Assembly: GCA_964019135.1 (NCBI GenBank)
Contig: OZ025249.1
Location: 12,673,088 to 12,737,087, forward strand
Reading direction: 5' to 3'
Length of the DNA: 64,000 bases
DNA from: Arenicola marina
Taxonomy: Eukaryota > Annelida > Polychaeta > Arenicolidae
The notes below the pieces were generated by a model. The model was not told where the DNA came from and ran no database searches. It saw only the letters and a program-made list of their open reading frames with translations. The position numbers and the translations under genes are program-made. Numbering within the stretch: position 1 is the first letter of the stretch; each line of letters starts with the position of its first letter. Shown here one piece after another: positions 23,755 through 32,793 of the stretch.

Positions 23755-24059
23755 CTGGACTGAGATTGCCGTCTGTCGATGCTTGGCTCTCAGTCTCTGC
23801 TCCAGGACACGGCTCCCTGGGCCGCCTGGATGGATGGATAGTGGTGGACGCCCGGACTGTGACCGCAATTAAATCTGGAGACGCTCATTCTGGCCGTGGT
23901 AAGCGATGGGAGGCGGGGGGGGGGGGGGGTGACGTCACAAGGACCGTGGTAGAAGAAAGGACGGAGATTAGAGGGTCAGATTGATGCAGGGCCAGATTGA
24001 AAGAGAAGCGGCCAAAGGTCAGACAGGTTAGAATGTGGGCCGGAATGTAGGATGGGATG

Positions 24060-24560
24060 AGGTCTAAAACAGGATGATATTGTAACAAGGGACGAGATGT
24101 AACAATGGACGAGATGTAAGATGGGACGAGATATAAAATAAGACGGAATATTCGAAGGGACGAGATGTAACAAGGTGCGAGATGTGAGAAGGGACTAGAT
24201 GTAAGGTAAGACGAGATCTAAGATGGGACGAGATGTAAGAAAGGACGAGATGTAAGAAAGGACGAGATATAAATTGAGACAAGATGTAAGATGGACGAGA
24301 TGTAAAATTAGACAAGATGTAAGATGGGGCGAGATGTAAGATGGGACGAGATATAAATTGAGACAAGATGTAGGAAAGGACAAGATGTAAAATTAGACAA
24401 GATGTAAGATGGGGCGAGATGTGAAATAGGATGCTGTGTAAGATGGTGTGAGACTGGGACGAGATGGAAGATGAGACGAGACGTTGGACGGAACGAGATA
24501 TAAGAGAAATGTAAAATGGGGCGATCTTTAAATGGGATGAGATGAAAAAGCCGGGATTTA
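24060..24560. repeat. 17-bp minisatellite (long allele)
   Basis: Imperfect tandem copies of a 17-bp unit near GATGTAAGATGGGACGA. The segment 24201-24574 is missing at the corresponding place in copy 2, so this is the long allele. Minus-strand frames of up to 180 codons (SYISSHLTSRP-like repeats) are repeat artefacts. Confidence 0.9.
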
Positions 24561-24689
24561 AGAATTGGACGGATGGACTGTGATTTGGGTCACAGTGGGC
24601 CGACATGTAATAGGGGCCGAAATGTCAGACTCAGACCACATGGTAGACAGATGAAATCGGGATCGAGTGGTACCCAGATGTAAGATGTC

Positions 24690-24850
24690 CGTGGTAAGCC
24701 CCCCCCACCCCCCCCCCCGCCCCCGGCCCTCTCATTCACTTCTCCCTCTCCCCTACTCATCCCTTTACTCATCTCCAGCTTCTCCTTCCTCCTCTCCCTT
24801 CTCCGCTCCACTTCCTTGCACTCTGGCCTCCCCCACCCCCACCCCCGTCC
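24690..24850. repeat. C/T-rich low-complexity tract
   Basis: Polypyrimidine tract with C runs. The matching stretch in copy 2 (about 38504-38665) differs in run lengths. Confidence 0.7.
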
Positions 24851-26520
24851 GAAGGGCCCGGGCTATGCGCCGGGTACCGCGGCAGTCCTGGGCCGTCTTC
24901 CTTCCTTCCTTCCCGGGCCAGGCTGGCCTCGTTACGGGTGCTTTACGGCGGCGCTGGGAGACGGGGGGGGGGGGGGGGGCACACCGCTGACTGGGAACGT
25001 GTATCCCACCGTCCGCGGGTCAGTTGGGGGGCCGCCCTGGACGGCCCTGGGCCCTGCGGCCGTCCCCTAAACCTCTGGCCATCGCCGCCAAAGGTGTTTT
25101 GGGCGGCTGAGGTATATGGTTCGTTGAGCCGCCCCCATCACAGCGTGGACGACGTCGTCACTGGCGGCCACGGGAGGGGGGAATGGGGGGGGGGGGGGGG
25201 CGGCGTGATGGAAAGCCGTGTGAAGCAGCACATCATTACGCAATATTAGCTGACCGCAGCCTATGGCCAAGAACGGCTTTTATCTTTTTGAAGGCGCCCG
25301 CCGGCTGCGCTAATTAATCTAACACCGATCAGCCTGGCATTAAAAGCCGCTCTCCCCGGGCGGCTCTCCTGGGGACGGGGATAGGGAGTGGGGGGGTGGG
25401 GGGGGGGTGCAGGGGGCTTCATCAAGGCGACCCATGCAGGCTACCAGCAGCCAGTCGCCAACCCAGCCATCCCGGCCAACCCCCAACCCGCGGCAGCTCC
25501 TTCTGCCGGTCGGCCTGCCGCTCTCCGGCCGCTGATGTGGGTGGGGCCCGGCGGCTCTCGAGCCCTGGCTGTCCAGGCGGGCTCTGGGCGGGCTCTGGCC
25601 GGGCTCTGGGCGGGCGGGCCTGGGCCGCCGGCGGGTACCAGTCGTCGCCGGTGTGACCGTCACTCGCTGTCGCTACCGTCCAGGCTGTGTCTCCCCTCCA
25701 GCGGTCATGCTGCTCCTCGCTGATCGTCAACGGCTGGCCGCTAGCCTCTTGCGTAATACCCGGTCGGACCCCATCCCCCTGCCATCACCGCCTGCCCTGC
25801 CCGGGAAGGCCTTGTTGCTTGGGCCTGTGGTGAGAGACTCACTGCGTGAAGTAAAGGTGGTGGTTGCGTGAGTGTGCGCCAGGCACACGCCGACTGGACA
25901 GGCGGACACACAGACAGAGAGAGGGTCCAACGCGCTACTTGGCGTCCCCCTACCCCACCTGACTACATGCCCCCGTGTCAGCCTGGTTGGCTCACTGACT
26001 GGCCGGAGGACTGCGGGCGGACTGGCCGCTTAGCAGGCTGGCTGACTGGCTTCCTTCCTGCCCTTGTCCTGTTGGCCCTCAGAAAGGCCGCGAGAGGAGA
26101 GCTCTAGAGAGAGAGTGGAGAGGCACAGAGCCACGTCCGAGTGAAAACAGCGACTAGCGGCAGGCAGGCAGGCTGGCTGGCTGGCTGACTGCTCGCGGCC
26201 GTGCGTTATCGCCTGGCCGTGGCGCTGTGGGTGGAAGGACGGCCCTTCAACAGGCGGCCTCCCCGCCCAGTCCGTCCCTCCCGCCTGCCCGCTCAGTCCG
26301 TCCCTCCCGCCTCCCCGCTCAGTCCGTCCCTCCCGCTCTCGCACCACCGCGCTTCACTCTCCTCTCAGCCTCCGCGGCGTCCTGCAGATCGCCGCCAGAG
26401 AGTCGGAGCACGACGGCCGAGGAGGAGGACGCCTTGAAGACAACAATAACCATGGCCCTGTTCTGGCTGCGGTAACCGTGGGGACCGTGTGGACGACTGG
26501 GCCGCGGTGCGGGAGGTCTG
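24851..26520. promoter_or_regulatory. GC- and CpG-rich stretch, possible promoter region
   Basis: GC-rich sequence with frequent CpG, conserved in copy 2. It includes a Kozak-like ACCATGG at 26451-26457 whose seven-codon frame (MALFWLR) overlaps a GTAACC donor-like site at 26472, and a TTGC/GTGAGT donor-like site at 25868. These could be pieces of a 5' exon and CpG-island promoter, or chance. There is no initiator or TATA evidence. Confidence 0.3.
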
Positions 26521-26872
26521 ATTGACTGACTGACTGACTGACCAACGCACCTGTCTATATGCTTTAAGAGGTGGCATTCGGATTAACCGCTCTGCTGTTG
26601 GGGTGTGGAGAGGATAAAGCCTGCAGGAGGCGGGCAAGCTTGAAAGGGAAAAAAAGACCAAGATATTACAGCGGAAGCTTCGTCAAGACTGGCATACTCC
26701 AGAAGCGTTTACTGAAGCCGGATTGGCACTACCTGGATGGGTGTGAGTTTCTGTTCAGCTGTCGCCTCGTTAAGCTCTGGCCCCGACAGCCGTGCTTTGT
26801 GTTGTCTGGCGGAGTCTGAGCGTGTGAATGTGATGATGAGGCGGTGTACCTTGACCCTCTTTTCGCTCTTTT

Positions 26873-27389
26873 GCCAGCTCAGTCGGTAGCGCCGTGGGCT
26901 TCAGATCCACAAACCCGGCAGTCTCTATAGCTCAGTCGGTAGCTCGCAGAGCTTCACATCGACAGACCCATGAGTCTCTATAGCTCAGTCGGTAGCTCGC
27001 AGAGCTTCAGATCGACAGACCCGGGAGCCTCTATAGCTCAGTCGGTAGCTCGCAGAGCTTCACATCGACAGACCCGGGAGTCTATAGCCCAGTCGGTAGC
27101 TCGCAGAGCTTCACATCGACAGACCCATGAGTCTCTATAGCTCAGTCGGTAGCTCGCAGAGCTTCAGATTGACAGACCCGGGAGCCTCTATAGCTCAGTC
27201 GGTAGCTCGCAGAGCTTCACATCGACAGACTCGGGAGTCTCTATAGCTCAGTCGGTAGCTCGCAGAGCTTCACATCGACAGACTCGGGAGTCTCTATAGC
27301 TCAGTCGGTAGCTCGCAGAGCTTCACATCGACAGACCCGGGAGTCTACAGCTCAGTCGGTAGCGCACTGAGCTTCAGATTGACAGACAT
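26873..27389 (+). repeat. tandem array of tRNA 5'-half-like units with A boxes
   Basis: Ten units of about 53 bp. Nearly every unit carries TAGCTCAGTCGGTAGC, which fits the pol III A-box consensus TRGCNNARYNGG, followed by GCAGAGCTTCACATCGACAG and CCCGGGAG. The first unit (26873-26925) can fold an anticodon-like arm (GTGGG, loop CTTCAGA, TCCAC). None has a B box (GGTTCGANTCC), an acceptor stem or a T arm. These are therefore amplified tRNA or SINE-head fragments, not tRNA genes. Confidence 0.88.
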
Positions 27390-27723
27390 GAAGCACCAAT
27401 CTATCAGCAGTATAACTGTATAAGACAACCCCAGTGTGCTGTAGCTACACGCTTGGGGATAGCCCACATGTGACTCCACTGACTTTGGTCATTATTCCAT
27501 GTTCACAGAGAACAGAGCCGCCGACGTCGCTAGGTGGCGCACGGGACCGCAGACCAACGGGTCGCCGCTATCAGCAGAATGTAGCGGGTCGCCGCTACAG
27601 CCTCCAGTCTCATTGTCACACATGGTCCTTGGCTCTATGTAGCTCATGCATGCACAGACTGGCATAAAGCACCATTCCATCCATTTATCCATGTTAGCGT
27701 CGTCTAAGAAAAGGCTTTTCGGT
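27390..27723. other. unique stretch
   Basis: Unique sequence, nearly identical in copy 2, with a small direct repeat GGGTCGCCGCTA at about 27559 and 27588. No gene recognised. Confidence 0.45.
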
Positions 27724-27983
27724 GGGGCCGGCGCGATAGCTCAGTGGGCTAGAGCGCTGGCATTGAGTGCCCTGGTCACCTGAGAGCCTAACGGCACGTG
27801 GATCGATGGTTCGAGCCCTGCTGTGGCCATGGCTGTGTGGTCGCAGGATAAAGATCCCATGTCTTTCTTCGTAAAGAGTAGGGGGTTATCCCCGGAGACA
27901 TGGCTCCACTCTCCCTTCCTTCTCCCATTGACGCGATATGACCAAAAGTGGTTAAAGCGTCCCGAATAACCAACCAACCAACC
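27724..27983 (+). mobile_element. SINE family 1, full length
   Basis: tRNA-derived SINE of ~260 bp. The head is GGGGCCGGCGCG with A box TAGCTCAGTGGGCTAG and B box GGTTCGAGCCC. The central domain has CCCATGTCTTTCTTC and GTAAAGAGTAGGGGGTTATC. The tail GACGCGATATGACC...TGGTTAAAGCGTC can fold, with outer GACGC/GCGTC and inner ACCA/TGGT arms, and ends in AACC repeats. Such elements are transcribed by pol III and moved by a partner LINE. No LINE is visible in this window. No clear target-site duplication. Confidence 0.92.
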
Positions 27984-28146
27984 TATAACTCACGACGCAT
28001 TTTGATTGAAAAATAGTTTTTTTGGGTGGACCTAAACATACACCCGGGCGTTCCTTATTAAAGCCGATTAGGACCATGTGTACATTAATGTGGTAAAAAC
28101 GTCCAAAATGGACCGATTCGTGGCGGTGGTGGCTTATTAACCTAGC

Positions 28147-28211
28147 GGACGTCACGTAGGTTGTGTTTGGATGACGTCATCCCACGATGACGTCATCCCA
28201 CGATGACGTCC
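28147..28211. promoter_or_regulatory. cluster of CRE-like TGACGTCA sites
   Basis: TGACGTCA at 28172-28179 and 28188-28195 and TGACGTCC at 28204-28211, spaced exactly 16 bp, with a GACGTCAC at about 28148. TGACGTCA is the full CREB/ATF palindrome. The cluster is preserved in copy 2 and lies ~500-600 bp upstream of a candidate first coding exon. Alternatively it is just a 16-bp tandem repeat of GATGACGTCATCCCAC. Confidence 0.5.
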
Positions 28212-28263
28212 GGCCTGTAAAGAGGGACCAGAGACACCTCGTGCACGGTGTCGGTGTAATAAA

Positions 28264-28443
28264 TAAACAGGCTACATATAATGCAAACACAGGATGGATA
28301 TAATACAAACACAGGCTACCTATAATACAAACACAGGCTACCTATAATACATACACAGGCTACTTATAATACAAACACACGCTACCTATAATACAAACAC
28401 AGGATGCGCATATTACCTACACAGGCTCCATCTAATACATACA
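28264..28443. repeat. 22-bp minisatellite
   Basis: About eight copies of a unit near AATACAAACACAGGCTACCT. Confidence 0.92.
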
Positions 28444-28698
28444 TCGGCCGATGCCTGTCGCTGCCGGTCTGTAGGAAGGGAGCGATGCCTGTCACTTGTA
28501 TCGACTTCACAGTCCTTTCTCGTATCGCCGTTTAACTGGCGGGTCGGCAGTTATCGTGTGTGTGTTGATTGACAAGCTGTGCACCGTGAGTGATCGATTG
28601 ATTGATTGATTGGACGGCGCTGGTTCCTTGATAACTCCGTACCGTATTTTATATATTTATTTATATATATATGTATATATTTATTTTGTATTTTTCAG
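28444..28698. other. unique stretch with AT-rich end
   Basis: Unique sequence with (ATTG)n near 28591 and an AT-rich tract at about 28645-28690. The tract ends TTTTTCAG, a possible 3' splice site, at 28698. Copy 2 is 24 bp shorter in the AT tract. Confidence 0.45.
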
Positions 28699-28819
28699 TA
28701 TGTGAAGTGATGGGGGCGACGACCCGCGATCATACTCCCCTCGGCTCGGGGTGGTGACTTCAACGCAGCCGCCGCCACCGCCGCCACCGCCGCCGCCTGT
28801 CGCCCGAGGCGTGGCGGCC

Positions 28820-29020
28820 ATGGAGCCCGGGGGTCCCAGCGCTGGGTCTGGGGCGGGGTCCGGGGCCGGGCTGGGGGCCGGGCTGGCGTGGAAGCCCAAC
28901 CCGTACGCCGCCCCCTACGTTCCCCGGCGTCCGGGAGCCTTATCACCTCCCCGCCATCCGGGCCTGCTACACCTGAGGCACCAGCACGGGAGGAAGTGGA
29001 TCCTGGCCAAGGTGCTCCGG
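28820..29020 (+). CDS. candidate first coding exon, unknown protein
   Basis: A 67-codon open frame starts at an ATG in strong Kozak context (GCGGCCATGG) and ends exactly, in phase 0, at a consensus donor GTGAGT (29021). Read MEPGGPSAG..., it has a Gly/Ala/Ser-rich start, then WKPNPYAAPYVPRR and an Arg/His-rich end HGRKWILAKVLR. The frame is also open upstream through a poly-proline run, to a stop after a possible acceptor at 28697-28698, so the exon could be internal (28699-29020). Copy 2 has the same 201-nt length, with two silent and two replacement changes noted. CpG-rich context and CRE sites upstream fit a 5' exon. I do not recognise the protein and no downstream exon was found. Confidence 0.35.
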
Positions 29021-29171
29021 GTGAGTTAAAGTCTCCCTTTCTGTGGCCTTTATGTGTGGCAGTAGTAGCGGGGGCCTGGACGGCTGGTTTTACGTCCATC
29101 GATCTGAGCGCCCTGTGTTTAACGATCGCCGGTCTTCAAAGGCCGTGAACGGTGTGGGTGTAATGGAGCCT

Positions 29172-29762
29172 GGTGTACAACCACAGGCCGGTGTACAACC
29201 TCAGGCCGGTGTACAACCACAGGCCGGTGTACAACCTCAGGCCGGTGTACAACCACAGGCCGGTGTACATCCTCCGGCCAGTGTACAACCTCAGGCCGGT
29301 GTACACGTGTACAACCTCAGGCCGGTGTACAACCACAGGCCGGTGTACAACCTCAGGCCGGTGTACAACCTCAGGCCGGTGTACAACCTCAGGCCGGTGT
29401 ACAACCTCAGGCCGGTGTACAACCTCAGGCCGGTGTACAACCTCAGGCCGGTGTGCAACCTCAGGCCGGTGTACACGTGTACAACCTCAGGCCGGTGTAC
29501 GACCTCAGGCTGGTGTACAACCTCAGGCCGGTGTACGACCTCAGGCCGGTGTACAACCTCAGGCCGGTGTACAACCTCAGGCCGGTGTACAACCTCAGGC
29601 CGGTGTACACGTGTACAACCTCAGGCCGGTGTACGACCTCAGGCCGGTGTACAACCTCAGGCCGGTGTACAACCTCAGGCCGGTGTACACGTGTACAACC
29701 TCAGGCCGGTGTACGACCTCAGGCCGGTGTACAACCTCAGGCCGGTGTACAACCTCAGGCCG
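29172..29762. repeat. 18-bp minisatellite
   Basis: About 33 copies of GTGTACAACCTCAGGCCG, with CCACAGG variants at the left and periodic 6-bp insertions that create GTGTACACGTGTACAAC. A multiple of three, it gives six-residue frames (VQPQAG / VYNLRP) up to 261 codons. It starts ~150 bp after the candidate exon donor, so it would lie in the intron if that exon is real. Confidence 0.95.
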
Positions 29763-29821
29763 GGTACGACGAAGACAAGGGTAACAGAGCTGTCATTAGA
29801 GAAATGTAAAAAAAACAGCAA

Positions 29822-30480
29822 AATGTAAAGTCAGCACAGTGTCAAGTCAGCACAATGTAAGATCAGCATTTATGTAAAGTCATCACTGATGTAAAACTAG
29901 CACTAATGTAAAATTAGCACTAATGTAAAATTAGCAACAGACTTTACAATTGTCAGGACAAGTGAAAATCAGCAAAAGTGTAAATTCAGCACTAATGTAA
30001 AGTCTGTACTAATCAGCATAAAAGACACACTAATGTAAAGCCAGCACCGGTGTAAAGTAAGCAGCAGTGTAAAGGCAGCACAATTGTAAAGTGAGCACTA
30101 AGCTAAAGTCTTCATCATTGTAAAGTGAGCACTAAGCTGAAGTCTTCATCATTGTAAAGTGAGCACTAAGCTGAAGTCTTCATCATTGTAAAGTGAGCAC
30201 TAAGCTAAAGTCTTCATCATTGTAAAGTGAGCACTAAGCTGAAGTCTTCATCATTGTAAAGTGAGCACTAAGCTGAAGTCTTCATCATTGTAAAGTGAGC
30301 ACTAAGCTGAAGTCTTCATCATTGTAAAGTGAGCACTAAGCTGAAGTCTTCATCATTGTAAAGTGAGCACTAAGCTGAAGTCTTCATCATTGTAAAGTGA
30401 GCACTAAGCTGAAGTCTTCATCATTGTAAAGTCAGCACTAAACTGAAGTTACCACCAGTGTAAAGTCAGCACTAGACTCA
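29822..30480. repeat. 17/34-bp minisatellite
   Basis: The left part is an imperfect 17-bp repeat near ATGTAAAGTCAGCACTA. From about 30075 it becomes a regular 34-bp dimer (GTAAAGTGAGCACTAAGC followed by TGAAGTCTTCATCATT), ~10 copies. The allele in copy 2 is ~290 bp longer. Confidence 0.94.
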
Positions 30481-30996
30481 AGTGGGCACCGGTCTAAGAA
30501 AAAAGCCCTATATAAATAATAAACTCACGGCCAGAATTGACTGATTTACCGACAAACGGCAAAAAGATGTCATAAAACGCCGATTCATGTTGCGTTTTAC
30601 CCGCGGTGTCTGCTTTCACGTCCGTCACGTGTGTGGCACTTCTCCATGTGTTACCCAAATAGCTGCAGTTTTGAGTTGAGAATGTCAAGTGGGTAGCAGT
30701 TTTCGAGGCGGGGAAGCAAGCTCTCGTCTGACATTTAACCGCTCTGGTTATGATGTCCTCTTACGCTAAGGATCTATACTAGTGGGGGCCACTAGTGCGT
30801 CTAAGTCGAGCCATGATAGCACCTGGTATGCTCATGTCATCGCAGCTATGATGAAGTCTCTCAAACGATCTTATCGGCAAATCAAAAGAGTTGTTAAATA
30901 TTTGGCAACCAGATAAATAATATCAGATGTAAAACTTACGGGGAGCAAAAAATACCATTGATGACAGACTTAAAGACTTGTGAGGAATTTTGTTCC
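30481..30996. other. unique stretch
   Basis: Unique sequence, almost identical in copy 2. A 64-codon minus frame (30494-30688) is also present in copy 2 with two replacements. No domain or splice support. Confidence 0.45.
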
Positions 30997-31718
30997 TGAC
31001 TGGCTATTTCGGGAGGTACATCATGGCGCTGATTGGCTATCTCAGGAGGTGTATTATGACGCTGATTGGCTAGCTCGGGAGGTGCATTATGGCGCTGATT
31101 GGCTAGCTCGGGAGGTGCATTATGGCGCTGATTGGCTAGCTCGGGAGGTGGGTCATGGCTCTGATTGGTTATCTCGAGAGGTGCATTATGACGCTGATTG
31201 GTTATCTCGAGAGGTGCATTATGGCGCTGATTGGCTATCTCGGGAGGTGCATTATGGCGCTGATTGGCTATCTCGGGAGGTATATCATGGCGCTGATTGG
31301 TTATCTCGAGAGGTGCATTATGACGCTGATTGGTTATCTCGAGAGGTGCATTATGGCGCTGATTGGCTAGCTCGGGAGGTGCATTATGGCGCTGATTGGC
31401 TATCTCGGGAGGTGCATTATGGCGCTGATTGGCTAGCTCGGGAGGTATATAATGGCGCTGATTGGCTATCTCGAGAGGTGCATTATGGCGCTGATTGGCT
31501 AGCTCGGGAGGTGCATTATGGCGCTGATTGGCTAGCTCGGGAGGTGCATTATGGCGCTGATTGGCTAGCTCGGGAGGTGGGTCATGGCTCTGATTGGCTA
31601 TCTCGGGAGGTGCATTATGGCGCTGATTGGCTAGCTCGGGAGGTGGGTCATGGCTCTGATTGGCTATCTTAGAAGGTGCATTATGGCGCTGATTGGCTAG
31701 CTCGGGAGGTGCATTATC
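30997..31718. repeat. 33-bp minisatellite with NF-Y (CCAAT) sites
   Basis: About 22 copies of a 33-bp unit with the blocks GCGCTGATTGGCTAGCTCGG and GAGGTGCATTAT. Nearly every unit has CTGATTGGYTA, an exact fit to the NF-Y consensus CTGATTGGYTRR (inverted CCAAT box), all in one orientation. As 33 is a multiple of three, frames of 230-270 codons stay open on both strands (ADWLSREVHYG / NAPPELANQRH). I regard these as repeat artefacts. Confidence 0.95.
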
Positions 31719-32099
31719 ACCTGTGTCTGGGATGGCTATACGTACACAGGCCATCAGTGATCTGATGCCGTACCTTTATTCTCAGTGCTAACTGGCCCCA
31801 GGGACCCCTCAGTGGGTTGCACACTGAGCTTCGGGTAAACGAACCCTGGTTGTTCGACCCCCCCCCTCCCTCCCCACCCTCATCATCATTTTCTGCATCT
31901 GAAAGTGGGGATTGTATTACTGTTTTTTTTTCATTTGTGCTTTTCGTTTGTAAAACAAGATGTGATCATCCTAATGGAGTTTTGCAAGGTTAGAGCGCCA
32001 GTGTAGTGACACCCGCCGGTCCAGTAGGAAGCTACATGTGTAGGTGGAGATCTGTATCTATCACTACGACATGCATTACTATTACTAGATACTAGTATT
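31719..32099. other. unique stretch with empty SINE site
   Basis: Unique sequence with a C run near 31859-31866. TCACTACGACATGC at 32061-32074 is the unoccupied target of the SINE inserted in copy 2 at 46342. Confidence 0.8.
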
Positions 32100-32110
32100 A
32101 CTATAGAGGA

Positions 32111-32372
32111 CCGGAGCCGGCCCGATAGCCCAGTGGATTAGAGCGCTCGCATTGAATGCTCTGGCCACCTGAGAGCCTAACGACACGTGGGTCGGTGGTT
32201 CGAGCCCCGCTGTGGCCATGTCTGTGTGGTCGCATGATAAAGACCCCATGTCTTTCTTCGTAAAGAGTAGGGGGTTACCCCCGGGGACATGGCTCCAATC
32301 TCCCTTCCTTCTCCCATGACGCGATATGATCAAAAGTGGTTAAAGCGTCCTGAATATACAACCAATCAACCA
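32111..32372 (+). mobile_element. SINE family 1, full length with TSD
   Basis: Same family as 27724: A-box region TAGCCCAGTGGATTAG, B box GGTTCGAGCCCC, central domain TCTTTCTTCGTAAAGAGTAG, tail ATGATCAAAAGTGGTTAAAG and an AACCAATCAACC end. Flanked by perfect 11-bp target-site duplications ACTATAGAGGA at 32100-32110 and 32373-32383. Present in both copies, so older than their divergence. Confidence 0.95.
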
Positions 32373-32383
32373 ACTATAGAGGA

Positions 32384-32550
32384 GCTCACCTAGCCCACTT
32401 GGTAAGCGGTCTGAGTTACAGACCAACAGGTCATAGATTCGAAGCCTGGGGTATATATGCCACATCCAACCCTGGGGTATATATGCCCCATCTAACCCTG
32501 TGTCATTGCCCCGGGATACCTGGCCCCGTTACTTGGTCCACTTTTACCTT
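32384..32550 (+). mobile_element. SINE family 3-like element
   Basis: tRNA-like head with A-box-like TAGCCCACTTGGTAAG and B-box-like AGATTCGAAGCC, then CTGGGGTATATATGCC twice and TCATTGCCCCGGGATACCTG. Layout parallels the SINE at 46342 (head, CTGGGGCATG, TCATCGTCTCGGGAGG). More diverged. It directly follows the TSD of the preceding SINE. Confidence 0.7.
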
Positions 32551-32793
32551 CATAGCCTAGTCGGTTCTGCTATTATTTGCTAAGCGTGCTCGGCTAGGCC
32601 AGCCGCTTCAAGCGGCCGGTGTATGGTTCGAAACCCATCGGTGCACATGGCTCTGTTTGTGCTGGATAACGATATCCTGTCTCTCTTTGCAAAGAGTGAG
32701 GGGATTACTCTCGGAGACATGGCTCCCCCTCTTCGTTGACACTTTCCCATTGTGGCGATATGACCTCCAGTGCTCCTTGCGTCCTACTTAAAC
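32551..32793 (+). mobile_element. SINE family 2
   Basis: tRNA-like head with A-box-like TAGCCTAGTCGGTTCTG and B box GGTTCGAAACCC. The head differs from family 1, but the body is homologous to it: CTCTTTGCAAAGAGTGAGGG, CTCGGAGACATGGCTCC and GGCGATATGACC. Its 3' end runs without a gap into the 47-bp array. Confidence 0.82.

Noticed and set aside
26873..26925. Selenocysteine-like tRNA gene (anticodon-like loop CTTCAGA)
   Set aside because: Only a 5' half is present. There is no acceptor stem, T arm or B box, and no extra-long variable arm.
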